From Lachnospiraceae bacterium (GTDB lineage Bacteria > Bacillota > Clostridia > Lachnospirales > Lachnospiraceae): a stretch of 64,000 nucleotides of DNA. Position 1 is the first letter of the stretch. Each line of letters starts with the position of its first letter. The DNA is taken from NCBI GenBank assembly GCA_029219245.1, contig JAQXTA010000008.1, forward strand, positions 30,004 to 94,003, in the 5' to 3' direction. The notes under the pieces are model-generated. The model was not told the origin of the DNA and searched no databases. It saw only the letters and a list, made by a program, of their open reading frames with translations. Positions 38,581 through 47,750 of this stretch are shown here, piece by piece. The position numbers and the translations under genes are program-made.

Positions 38581-40344
38581 TTATGCCTTGCAGATTTTAC
38601 GGATTAAAATCCCATTCCGAAGCAATGTACTGTCAATATAATGTCTTGAGAATAAGACTTCTCCCTCTCTTGGAATTTCAATATCTTCTTCCTCACAGTT
38701 GATAAAGACTTCCACATAATTATCAACCCATCCCATCTTATTGAATTCAATTACTCTCGGTTTATTGATTTTATTCGGAAAATGGAAGTTTCTTCCCCGT
38801 AAAAGTGGTTCCTTCTTTCGCAGGTTTAATAAATTACGAATAATCTCCATACGTTCCTTATAAACACCTGCTTCTATTTCTTCCCATGGCATACACCGCC
38901 TGCAATCCGGATCATGACCACCTTCCATGGCAATCTCCGTACCGTAATAAATGCATGGACTACCCGGCATAGTAAACAAAACGGCTAACTGCTGAAAATA
39001 TTCATCCAGATTTTTGACATCTGAACGAAGCCTTTTCGTATCATGGGAATCCAACAGGTTAAACAACACGTCATTCGTCTGCTGCATATATCCAGTATAA
39101 CACCGATTGATAGTATATTCAAAATCTTCGTTGGTCAGGCTCTTATCAATCCAGAAATCCTTGATACTTTCACCAAGCGGATAGTTCATAACCGCATCAA
39201 ATTCATCGCCACGAAGCCAAGGCATGGCATCATGCCAGATTTCACCCAGAATATAAATATCCGGCTTCATTGCTTTCAGGCACTTTCTAAGTTCTTTACA
39301 GAATACATGGGATATTTCATTTGCCACATCCAGGCGGATGCCATCGACATCATATATCTTTACCCATGTTTCGCATACACCCAGAAGATATTCCCTTACC
39401 TTTGGATTGTTCGTATTTAATTTCGGCATTTCATCATAAAATGCAAACGTGTAATACTGCTTTTCTCTTGCACGACTGACACCGTCCCGGAAAGGCCATT
39501 CATTAATCATAAACCAGTCCCAGTATTCAGACTCCGGTCCCTTCTTCTTTACATCCTGCCATGGTGCAAAACCTTCTCCGGAATGGTTAAATACACCATC
39601 TAACATAATCCGGATTCCACGTGCATGCGCTTCCCGCACCAATGTTTTCATGATTTCTTCATTTCCGAAATGAGGATCAATTTTCTGGTAATCCGTCGTG
39701 TCGTATTTGTGCGAAGATGGTGCTTCATTGATTGGTGTCAGATACAGCCCGGATACCCCAAGTTCTTTCAGATAGTCCAGCTTACTGATAATCCCCGGCA
39801 AATCCCCACCAAAAAATTCTTCGTTAGAAACAGAGCCTTTGTTTCTCCATGGCAGCGTTCCCTCCGGATTCAAAGAAGCATCCCCATTGCAGAACCTTTC
39901 CGGGAAAATCTGATACCAGATTGTTTCATTGACCCATGACGGTGTTACTGGAATATCAGCAGGATTCATCCATGGAAATACAAAGCACTGTCTGCTTCGT
40001 CCCTCTAACTGCATCTGTGCCTCTGATACGAAACCATCTTCAAAGTAAAACCACTTTTCATTTTCTGTCTGTAATTCAAAATAATATTTTAATCGCTTAT
40101 ATGGTGGTTCAATGGTTGTTGTCCACCATAACTGGTTTTTCAGTCTCTTCTTAAAAGGAATATTGATGGCATCTCCCGTCCATGTTTCTCCGCCACCCAG
40201 AATGCCGGCCTGAAACGGATCTCCCTGAATGATATTGACATATTTCACATCATACCCCGTTTTAATGTTGATTATTAGCTTATTCTCATCCAGTGGATAA
40301 CAATAATTATCATTTGCCCTGTGATACACTGCATTAAAGTCCAT
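38581..40344 (-). CDS. Glycoside hydrolase family 13 (neopullulanase/cyclomaltodextrinase-like)
   Basis: GH13 conserved regions MLDGVFNHSG, DGIRLDVANEI, LGEIWHDA, NLLDSHDTKR; start at 40344 with GGGAGG RBS. Confidence 0.93.
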   Translation of the reverse strand: MDFNAVYHRANDNYCYPLDENKLIINIKTGYDVKYVNIIQGDPFQAGILGGGETWTGDAINIPFKKRLKNQLWWTTTIEPPYKRLKYYFELQTENEKWFYFEDGFVSEAQMQLEGRSRQCFVFPWMNPADIPVTPSWVNETIWYQIFPERFCNGDASLNPEGTLPWRNKGSVSNEEFFGGDLPGIISKLDYLKELGVSGLYLTPINEAPSSHKYDTTDYQKIDPHFGNEEIMKTLVREAHARGIRIMLDGVFNHSGEGFAPWQDVKKKGPESEYWDWFMINEWPFRDGVSRAREKQYYTFAFYDEMPKLNTNNPKVREYLLGVCETWVKIYDVDGIRLDVANEISHVFCKELRKCLKAMKPDIYILGEIWHDAMPWLRGDEFDAVMNYPLGESIKDFWIDKSLTNEDFEYTINRCYTGYMQQTNDVLFNLLDSHDTKRLRSDVKNLDEYFQQLAVLFTMPGSPCIYYGTEIAMEGGHDPDCRRCMPWEEIEAGVYKERMEIIRNLLNLRKKEPLLRGRNFHFPNKINKPRVIEFNKMGWVDNYVEVFINCEEEDIEIPREGEVLFSRHYIDSTLLRNGILIRKICKA

Positions 40345-40363
40345 TTTTGTAACCTCCCTTTTT

Positions 40364-40379
40364 TGGAAAACGTTTTCCA
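40364..40379. promoter_or_regulatory. Perfect 16-bp palindrome, candidate LacI/CcpA-family operator for the GH13 gene
   Basis: TGGAAAACGTTTTCCA, central CG, just downstream of the predicted -10. Confidence 0.75.
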
Positions 40380-40386
40380 TATAAGA

Positions 40387-40415
40387 ATAATAATACAGAT
40401 ATCACAAAAATGCAA
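40387..40415 (-). promoter_or_regulatory. Putative sigma-A promoter of the GH13 gene
   Basis: Minus strand TTGCAT - 17 bp - TATTAT. Confidence 0.65.
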
Positions 40416-40459
40416 GGAAAAATCTTACTCTCCTTATAAGCATTCTATGATATCTGTAT
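40393..40459. repeat. 12-bp perfect inverted repeat arms flanking the GH13 -35 region
   Basis: ATACAGATATCA (40393-40404) and TGATATCTGTAT (40448-40459); inner AATGC/GCATT and AAGGA/TCCTT pairs. Confidence 0.8.
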
Positions 40460-40536
40460 CTGAAGGTTCCTATCCCATATATCTATCAGCACCTCTCAGT
40501 GCAACTGACAGCTTCCTTGTTTAAAAACATTTTCTG

Positions 40537-42540
40537 CTAAAACAGGCATAATACCTGATAAACAAGAAAAGATACCAGCCATGCCACACTGCACTGCATC
40601 AAAACAACTACTGCCGCCTGCCAAGCGGTTCCGAGTTCTCTTTTTATTGTAGCGATTGCTGCTACGCAGGGTGTATAAAGCAGTGTAAAAACTAAGAAGC
40701 TGATTGCCGATATTGGTGTAAAAATGCTGCCAAGGGATTCACTTAAATTGCTCATCGTTGTACCGGTTAAAACACTCAGCGTACTGACCACTGCTTCCTT
40801 TGCCGTAAAACCACTGATAAGTGAAGTTGCCACTCTCCAATCGTTAAAACCAAGTGGTGTAAAAATCGGTGCGATACATTTTCCAATCATAGCAAGCAGA
40901 CTGTCCTTACTGTCCACTACTACATTCAATCGGCTGTCAAAGGTCTGCAAAAACCAGATAATTAACGTTCCTAAGAAAATAACGGTAAAAGCGCGTTGCA
41001 AGAAGTCTTTTGCCTTATCCCACATAAGTAAAAGCACACTCTTTGCCGAAGGGAAACGGTAATTCGGAAGTTCCATCACAAAAGGCATCGGATTTCCTTT
41101 AAACACAAAGTGATTTAAAATCATAGCCACCAGTAATCCTACCAGAATGCCAAATACATATAATCCCATCATAACAAGTGCCTGATGCTCTTTAAAAAAG
41201 GCTGCCGTAAATAACGCATAAATCGGTATTTTGGCAGAACAACTGATAAACGGAATCAACAGAATCGTCATCTTCTTATCCCGATCGGAAGAAAGGGTTC
41301 TGCTGGACATAACCGCCGGAACACTGCATCCGAATCCTATCAGCATGGATACAAAGCTCTTACCGGACAGACCGATTTTACGAAGTGGTCTGTCCATTAC
41401 AAAGGCAATTCTTGCCATATAACCGGAATCCTCCAGAATAGACAAAAAGAAAAACAAAACAACGATAATCGGTAAAAAGCTTAAAACACTGCCCACACCG
41501 GCAAATACACCATCAATGACAAGGCTTTTTACAACCGGATTGATACCGTAATCTACAAGTGCCTGTTCTACCCAGGCAGATAGCACATCAATTCCCATAC
41601 TCAGCAAATCACTTAGAAAGCTCCCGATAACACCGAAGGTCAGCCAGAAAATCAAAAGCATGATAACTAAGAATGCCGGTATCGCAAAATACTTTCCGGT
41701 CAGAATCCTATCCATCTTCACGCTCCGGATATGTTCCTTGCTTTCTTTACATTTAATGACCGCACAATCGCAGACTTTTTCAATAAAAGTGTACCGCATA
41801 TCTGCTAAAGCAGCATTCCGGTCCATTTCACTATCCTGCTCCATTTCTACGATACTGTGCTCAATCAGTTCCAATTCATTCTGGGATAATTTCAGACGTT
41901 CCGTAATATCCTTATCCCCTTCAACCATTTTCGTTGCTGCAAAACGCGGCGACATGGCACTTGCCTCTGCATGGTCCTCGACCTGATGGCTGACTGCATG
42001 AATGCATCTATGTACCGGGCCTTTTTCACAGAAGTCCGTTACCTTCGGATAAATACGTCTTCCGGCAACTTCCTGAATTGCATGAATCAAATCTTCGATT
42101 CCTTCATTTTTTACGGCACTGATTGCCACAACCGGAATCCCTAACTGTTCCTCCATTTTAGCAATATCTATGGTACCACCGTTGCTCCGCACTTCATCCA
42201 TCATGTTCAACGCAAGAATCATCGGAATATGCATTTCCAACAACTGTAGTGTCAGATAAAGATTTCTCTCTATATTCGTTGCATCTACGATGTTGATAAT
42301 ACCATCCGGTTTTTCATTCAAAATAAAATTCCTTGTTACAATCTCTTCCCTGCTATAAGGACGGATGGAATAGATACCCGGTAAATCAACAACAGAATCT
42401 CCTTTTTCTCCCCTGATTTCTCCAACCTTCTGATCGACCGTAACACCCGGAAAATTTCCTACATGCTGATTGGAGCCGGTCAGCTGATTAAACAAGGTTG
42501 TCTTACCACAATTCTGATTTCCTACTAATGCGTATATCAT
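40537..42540 (-). CDS. feoB: Ferrous iron transporter FeoB
   Basis: GTPase GNQNCGKTTLFNQLTGSNQHVGNFPGVTVDQK, LPGIYSIRPYS, multi-TM C-terminus with Gate motifs. Confidence 0.97.
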   Translation of the reverse strand: MIYALVGNQNCGKTTLFNQLTGSNQHVGNFPGVTVDQKVGEIRGEKGDSVVDLPGIYSIRPYSREEIVTRNFILNEKPDGIINIVDATNIERNLYLTLQLLEMHIPMILALNMMDEVRSNGGTIDIAKMEEQLGIPVVAISAVKNEGIEDLIHAIQEVAGRRIYPKVTDFCEKGPVHRCIHAVSHQVEDHAEASAMSPRFAATKMVEGDKDITERLKLSQNELELIEHSIVEMEQDSEMDRNAALADMRYTFIEKVCDCAVIKCKESKEHIRSVKMDRILTGKYFAIPAFLVIMLLIFWLTFGVIGSFLSDLLSMGIDVLSAWVEQALVDYGINPVVKSLVIDGVFAGVGSVLSFLPIIVVLFFFLSILEDSGYMARIAFVMDRPLRKIGLSGKSFVSMLIGFGCSVPAVMSSRTLSSDRDKKMTILLIPFISCSAKIPIYALFTAAFFKEHQALVMMGLYVFGILVGLLVAMILNHFVFKGNPMPFVMELPNYRFPSAKSVLLLMWDKAKDFLQRAFTVIFLGTLIIWFLQTFDSRLNVVVDSKDSLLAMIGKCIAPIFTPLGFNDWRVATSLISGFTAKEAVVSTLSVLTGTTMSNLSESLGSIFTPISAISFLVFTLLYTPCVAAIATIKRELGTAWQAAVVVLMQCSVAWLVSFLVYQVLCLF

Positions 42541-42767
42541 TTTATCATCTCCTGTACCTCAATCTCCTGCGCATCATCCTTCCGGATTGTCAACTCATAT
42601 CCCCGAAGCTGTATTTCGATCGGGTCTCCCATCGGAGCCATTTTCTGTACCTTTACTTTGGTTTTGGGAATCAGACCCATATCCAACAGGCGGCAGCGCA
42701 GCTCGCCTTCTCCTCCTACTTTCGTAATAACAGCTTCTTGTCCGACAGCAATCTGGTCTAACGTCAT
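42537..42767 (-). CDS. feoA: Ferrous iron transport protein FeoA
   Basis: SH3-like small protein (LLDMGLIPKTKVKVQKMAPMGDPIEIQLRGYELTIRKDDA) overlapping feoB. Confidence 0.94.
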   Translation of the reverse strand: MTLDQIAVGQEAVITKVGGEGELRCRLLDMGLIPKTKVKVQKMAPMGDPIEIQLRGYELTIRKDDAQEIEVQEMIK

Positions 42768-42804
42768 ATATAAACACCTCTTTTGTTGAGAAATATTTTC
42801 AAAT

Positions 42805-42836
42805 GTTAGTTTACGCTAACCTTTATCACTTGTCAA
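42805..42836 (-). promoter_or_regulatory. feoAB promoter with an inverted repeat overlapping the -10
   Basis: Minus strand TTGACA (42836-42831) - 17 bp - TAAACT (42813-42808); GTTAGTTTACGCTAAC (42805-42820) covers the -10. Confidence 0.75.
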
Positions 42837-42842
42837 CTCAAT

Positions 42843-42871
42843 TTGCAAAGAATTCCCATTTATGATAGACT
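42843..42871 (+). promoter_or_regulatory. Putative promoter of the divergent DtxR-family gene
   Basis: TTGCAA - 17 bp - TAGACT. Confidence 0.55.
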
Positions 42872-42920
42872 GCATATATGACTTCATTATTCAGTTCCGC
42901 TTTTGGGGAGGTAATTTGTT

Positions 42921-43286
42921 TTGAAAATACAGGAATCCGCAGAAAATTATCTGGAAACGATTTTGATACTCGGAGAGAAAAAGGGCAATGTGCGCTCCAT
43001 TGACATCGCCAATGAGTTAGAATTTAAAAAACCGAGTGTCAGTGTTGCTATGAAAAATCTACGCGAAAACGGCTACATTAAAGTAGATGAAAATGGTTTT
43101 ATTACCTTGACTGCATCCGGCAGACAGATTGCTGAAACCATGTACGAAAGACATCTGTTCCTCTCCAAATGGCTGACAGCACTTGGAGTTGACGAAAAAA
43201 TTGCAGTAGAAGATGCCTGCAAAATAGAGCACGTTATCAGTACAGAAAGCTTTGTTGCCATAAAAAAGCACGTTGAACAGAAATAA
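42921..43286 (+). CDS. DtxR/MntR family metal-dependent transcriptional regulator
   Basis: HTH SIDIANELEFKKPSVSVAMKNLRENGYI and metal-binding/dimerisation region (ERHLFLSKWLTALGV...DACKIEHVIS); divergent to feoAB. Confidence 0.93.
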   Translation: MKIQESAENYLETILILGEKKGNVRSIDIANELEFKKPSVSVAMKNLRENGYIKVDENGFITLTASGRQIAETMYERHLFLSKWLTALGVDEKIAVEDACKIEHVISTESFVAIKKHVEQK

Positions 43287-43297
43287 CTTTCCATATT

Positions 43298-43804
43298 TCA
43301 GGCTCTGGTACGCTGATATCGCATATACTCTTCCTCGCACTTATCAAACGTACCATCCTGTTCCATTCTGTCATGCCATTTCTCCCAGATTTCCCGCAGA
43401 CTATTCTGATAAGGTTCCCAATCCGCCACCATCATCTCCTGTGTATAATGCTGTGTACACTGATGTCCTTCTTTTCCTTCCAGGAATCGGCCACCCTTCG
43501 GTCGTTTGGAAAAAGGAAGGCTGCACCCGTTCCTTGTCAATGCAATACATTCTCCCATCGCATCCACACCGATAAAGGTAAAACATTTATGCCTCATTCG
43601 CAAATAATAAAATGCCCTTCCATGCATATGAAAAGAATCAATAGCAAATAAGCTGTTCTGTAACAGTGCTTCGATATTTTCCGGCGTTGCCTCTTTTCCC
43701 TCTAACGAAGCTATCATATCTTCCGGCGCTAAAGAGCACCCCATTGTTTTACAGCAGTTTCCACCACATGCTTTACAAACAGCATCACTTTCAAATCCGT
43801 TCAT
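43298..43804 (-). CDS. Cysteine-rich protein, YkgJ-like zinc/iron cluster family
   Basis: VCKACGGNCCKTMGC N-terminal cluster and further Cys residues. Confidence 0.6.
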   Translation of the reverse strand: MNGFESDAVCKACGGNCCKTMGCSLAPEDMIASLEGKEATPENIEALLQNSLFAIDSFHMHGRAFYYLRMRHKCFTFIGVDAMGECIALTRNGCSLPFSKRPKGGRFLEGKEGHQCTQHYTQEMMVADWEPYQNSLREIWEKWHDRMEQDGTFDKCEEEYMRYQRTRA

Positions 43805-43805
43805 C

Positions 43806-45185
43806 TTAGCTCCCCCTCTTTACAATACCCTTCTTTCGCCATCCACCCTGCAGATATCTTGCTATGGATACAAGTAAAGCAATCGTCCATCCGGCGCAGA
43901 ACGCCCACCAGATAATCTCTACACCAAAAACAGGTGCAAAACCGACCGTCAAAACCAGTCTGATAAAAAAACTCAATAAAGTGACAAGAATAAACCAGCC
44001 CATATCACCGCTTCCTTTAAAAACAGCCTTTACAATCATAAAAACAGAAAATACAATCAAGAATGCTCCTACGACTCTTATATATGCCGAGCCAACCGCT
44101 ATGACCTGGGCAATATCCGTTTCTTTCTCCTGTACAAAGAGTTTGATAATCTGTTCCGGAAACCATTCAAAAAAAACGGTCATAACAAGGGACAACACAC
44201 CACAGCTTAGAATAGATGCCCGAAGTCCGGGCCAGATTCGTTCCATCTTTCCGGCTCCGATATTCTGTCCTACATAATTGGAAAAAGCATTGCTGTAATT
44301 AATGGGAATCGCAGTTGCCAGATTCACAACCTTAGCTGCTGCTGCACTTCCCGCAATGACTGATGCTCCAAAGCTATTGATGGTTGCCTGCACCACCACA
44401 GAACCAACCGAAACAATCGACTGCTGCAAGGCAGATGGCAAGGCAAAGCCTAACATCGTTTTAAGCAGTTTGCCGTCAAAAAAAGGAAGTTCTTTATCCC
44501 GTTCAAATTCTGCTAGCAGCTTCGGCATATCCCATATTGCCAAAAGTGCCGCAACTACCTGAGAAATGGATGTTGCCAAAGCTGCACCGCCTACTCCCTT
44601 GTGTAAGCCTATGATAAAAAACAAGTCCAACAAAACGTTAATAACAGAAGAAATAATCAAAAAACGAAGCGGTGTTCTGGAATCTCCAAGTGCCACATAC
44701 ACTCCGTTTAATGCATTATAAATAAAAATAGGAACACATCCGAGAAAATAGAATCTAAGATAAGTCACTCCCATGGAAACAATCTCTTCCGGCGTATTCA
44801 CAAGCAACAGAAGCGGTCTGGCAAAAATCCAAATTCCAATCGTTGACAAAAGTGCCACACCCGCAGAAAAAATTGCAGAGGTTGTAGCACATTGCCATAT
44901 TTTCTCATTCTGACCTGCACCAAAATACTGGGCAATCACAATCGAGCCGCCCAGTGCAAGTCCGGTTGCAAGCTGTACAAAAACAGCCGTAATACTGCTT
45001 GCGCTTCCAACGGCGGCAAGTGCATCGGTACCAAGCTTCTTTCCTACAATGATGGTATCAATCACGTTATAAAGCTGCTGAAACAAGTTCGAAAGAATCA
45101 TCGGTATCGCAAAAAGAAGTACCGTTGTTAAGGGATTTCCTTCTGTCATCTTATGCGTTTTGGTTCCAGCTCCTGTTGCCGCCAT
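43806..45185 (-). CDS. MATE family efflux transporter
   Basis: 12-TM profile, GNPLTTVLLFAIPMILSNLFQQLYNVIDTIIVGKKLG start typical of MATE proteins. Confidence 0.95.
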   Translation of the reverse strand: MAATGAGTKTHKMTEGNPLTTVLLFAIPMILSNLFQQLYNVIDTIIVGKKLGTDALAAVGSASSITAVFVQLATGLALGGSIVIAQYFGAGQNEKIWQCATTSAIFSAGVALLSTIGIWIFARPLLLLVNTPEEIVSMGVTYLRFYFLGCVPIFIYNALNGVYVALGDSRTPLRFLIISSVINVLLDLFFIIGLHKGVGGAALATSISQVVAALLAIWDMPKLLAEFERDKELPFFDGKLLKTMLGFALPSALQQSIVSVGSVVVQATINSFGASVIAGSAAAAKVVNLATAIPINYSNAFSNYVGQNIGAGKMERIWPGLRASILSCGVLSLVMTVFFEWFPEQIIKLFVQEKETDIAQVIAVGSAYIRVVGAFLIVFSVFMIVKAVFKGSGDMGWFILVTLLSFFIRLVLTVGFAPVFGVEIIWWAFCAGWTIALLVSIARYLQGGWRKKGIVKRGS

Positions 45186-45234
45186 TTTTTACCGCCTCTG
45201 TTTTCTTATTATAACTTTATGATACTGATTGAAA

Positions 45235-46611
45235 TTAGTTCTTAAAGCTATGTATCGGTGCAGGGATTCTGCCTCCCCGATTTACAAAAGCATCACAGGA
45301 GAATTGGTTTACCGGCATAATCGGTGCATAACCAAGCAAACCACCGAACTCTACCGTTTCTCCTACCCCTTTTCCGATAACCGGAATCAGACGGACTGCC
45401 GTTGTTTTCTGGTTTACCATACCGATTGCCATCTCATCCGCAATAATACCGGAAATGGTTGTAGCCTTTGTATCTCCGGGAATCGCAATCATATCCAGAC
45501 CTACTGAGCAGACACAGGTCATTGCTTCCAGTTTTTCTAAGGTAAGTGCCCCTGCCGTAACCGCATCAATCATACCCTGATCCTCACTGACCGGAATAAA
45601 GGCACCGCTTAAACCACCTACATAAGAGGATGCCATAACACCGCCCTTCTTCACCTGATCATTCAGTAAAGCAAGCGCTGCTGTCGTACCCGGTGCACCG
45701 GCATGCTCCAATCCGATTTCACAAAGAATATCTGCAACACTGTCGCCGATTGCCGGAGTCGGAGCCAGAGATAAATCCACAATACCAAAGGGGATATTTA
45801 AGCGTTTGGAAGCCTCTTTTGCCACAAGCTGTCCGACACGCGTTACCTTAAAGGCCGTTTTCTTAATCGTTTCACAAAGAACCTCGAAGTTCTCTCCTCT
45901 TACCTTACCCAGTGCCGTTTTTACAACTCCCGGACCGCTGACACCGACATTGATAATCTTGTCAGCTTCTGTTACTCCATGGAAAGCACCCGCCATAAAC
46001 GGGTTATCATCCGGTGCATTGCAAAAGACTACCAGCTTCGCACAACCAAGAGAATCCTGTTCTTTCGTTGCCTCTGCCGTCTTCTTTATCATTTCACCCA
46101 TCAATTTTACGGCATCCATATTGATGCCTGTTTTAGTGGAACCTACATTCACAGAGCTACATACCCGTTCTGTGACAGAAAGTGCCTGTGGAATGGAGCG
46201 AATCAAAAGTTCATCTGCCGGAGTCATTCCTTTAGACACCAATGCGGAATATCCACCAATAAAGTTTACCCCTACCTCATGTGCAACCTTGTCCAGAGTC
46301 TTTGCTATCGTCACGAAATCCTCCGTCGTTTTGCAGGCAGCTCCACCTACCAGCGCAATCGGTGTTACCGAAATTCTCTTATTCACAATCGGAATCCCGT
46401 ATTCTCTGGAAATCTGTTCTCCGGTTGCTACCAGGTCTTTGGCGGCTTCGTGGATTTTGTTATAAATCTTCTCATTTACCTTCTGTAAATCAGAATCGAT
46501 ACAATCCAAAAGACTGATCCCCAGAGTGATTGTTCTCACATCCAGATTTTCTTTCTCAATCATTTCATTTGTTTCTGCTACTTCAAATATGTTAATCATA
46601 GGAATAACCAT
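45235..46611 (-). CDS. PFL family protein (UPF0210/DUF711)
   Basis: [31 protein letters not shown] and [16 protein letters not shown] motif; next to ACT-domain partner. Confidence 0.93.
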   Translation of the reverse strand: MVIPMINIFEVAETNEMIEKENLDVRTITLGISLLDCIDSDLQKVNEKIYNKIHEAAKDLVATGEQISREYGIPIVNKRISVTPIALVGGAACKTTEDFVTIAKTLDKVAHEVGVNFIGGYSALVSKGMTPADELLIRSIPQALSVTERVCSSVNVGSTKTGINMDAVKLMGEMIKKTAEATKEQDSLGCAKLVVFCNAPDDNPFMAGAFHGVTEADKIINVGVSGPGVVKTALGKVRGENFEVLCETIKKTAFKVTRVGQLVAKEASKRLNIPFGIVDLSLAPTPAIGDSVADILCEIGLEHAGAPGTTAALALLNDQVKKGGVMASSYVGGLSGAFIPVSEDQGMIDAVTAGALTLEKLEAMTCVCSVGLDMIAIPGDTKATTISGIIADEMAIGMVNQKTTAVRLIPVIGKGVGETVEFGGLLGYAPIMPVNQFSCDAFVNRGGRIPAPIHSFKN

Positions 46612-46617
46612 ACCTTT

Positions 46618-46905
46618 CTAAATTCTGTGCATCTGATTAAAAATCTCTTCTTTCTGACATTTGATAATAACACCAATGCTCTCACCCAGTTTATTCAGTT
46701 CCTCCACAATGATGCCAAACTCCTTTTCAGTATGGTTGGTATCTACAATCATCATCATATTAAAATACCCCTGTACAATTGTCTGGGAAATGTCTAAAAT
46801 ATTAATCTGATTGTCTGCCAGATAAGTACACACTTTGGCAATGATACCTACGGTATCTTTTCCTACAACTGTTATAATTGTTTTCTTCATGGTTTTTCTC
46901 CTCAT
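46618..46905 (-). CDS. ACT domain protein (UPF0237)
   Basis: TIITVVGKDTVGIIAKVCTYLADNQINILDISQTIVQGYFNMMMIVD. Confidence 0.94.
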   Translation of the reverse strand: MRRKTMKKTIITVVGKDTVGIIAKVCTYLADNQINILDISQTIVQGYFNMMMIVDTNHTEKEFGIIVEELNKLGESIGVIIKCQKEEIFNQMHRI

Positions 46906-46944
46906 GTCTTTTTATTTTTACTTTTATTACTTTTCTTTATTCCT

Positions 46945-47742
46945 CTATATGGCTATCATCTGTGATACTTCACTTCTTTTGGCAACGTAAATCGGGAAGT
47001 CATCCCCCTTATAACCCGTATCGGACATGGTAATTTCCATCCGTACTGCTTCATAGGCGAGCTCCGGCAGATTATTTTCCTTACTCAGATGTCCTAATAC
47101 GACCGCCTGCATATGGTCGTTCAGAAGCTGACTCAAAAGCTTGCCGGAAGCCTCGTTGGACAAATGTCCCCGTTCCCCCAAAATACGCTGTTTCAGATAA
47201 TAAGGATACGGGCCGACCTGAAGCATATTGATATCATGGTTTGCCTCCAGATATAATACATCCAAATCCTGTAAGCATGCAACCGTATAATCATTATAGC
47301 AGCCTAAATCCGTTATAATTCCTATCTTCTTTCTGTCATGACTTACCCGGTATGCCACCGGCTCTGCCGCATCGTGTGATGTGCGCATCGGATATAAAGT
47401 CATATCCTTTATCCGTATTTTCTCATCCGCCTGAATACAATGGAAAAGGGATTCATCTATCTTCCCAAGAGAAGAAGTATTCTGTATCGCCCGAATAGTT
47501 CCTGCTGTTCCATAAATCGGAATCCCATATTTTCTTGATAATACACCAAGACCGCTTATATGGTCTGCATGCTCATGGGTAATAAATATCCCATCAATTT
47601 CTGATAATTTTAATCCCAGTGAAGCAACACCTTCTTCTGTTCTTTTTCCGCTGATACCCACATCTATCAACAGATGGGTTGCATCCGAACCCACATAGAC
47701 ACAGTTCCCGCTGCTGCCGCTGGCAATACTGCATAATCTCAT
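46945..47742 (-). CDS. MBL fold metallo-hydrolase (YycJ/WalJ-like)
   Basis: MRLCSIASGSSGNCVYVGSDATHLLIDVGISGKR, THEHADHISGLGVLSRKY. Confidence 0.92.
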   Translation of the reverse strand: MRLCSIASGSSGNCVYVGSDATHLLIDVGISGKRTEEGVASLGLKLSEIDGIFITHEHADHISGLGVLSRKYGIPIYGTAGTIRAIQNTSSLGKIDESLFHCIQADEKIRIKDMTLYPMRTSHDAAEPVAYRVSHDRKKIGIITDLGCYNDYTVACLQDLDVLYLEANHDINMLQVGPYPYYLKQRILGERGHLSNEASGKLLSQLLNDHMQAVVLGHLSKENNLPELAYEAVRMEITMSDTGYKGDDFPIYVAKRSEVSQMIAI

Positions 47743-47750
47743 AAGTACAT

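Noticed and set aside
45806-46465. Plus-strand 219-aa ORF opposite the PFL protein gene
   Set aside because: Antisense artefact of a conserved minus-strand gene.
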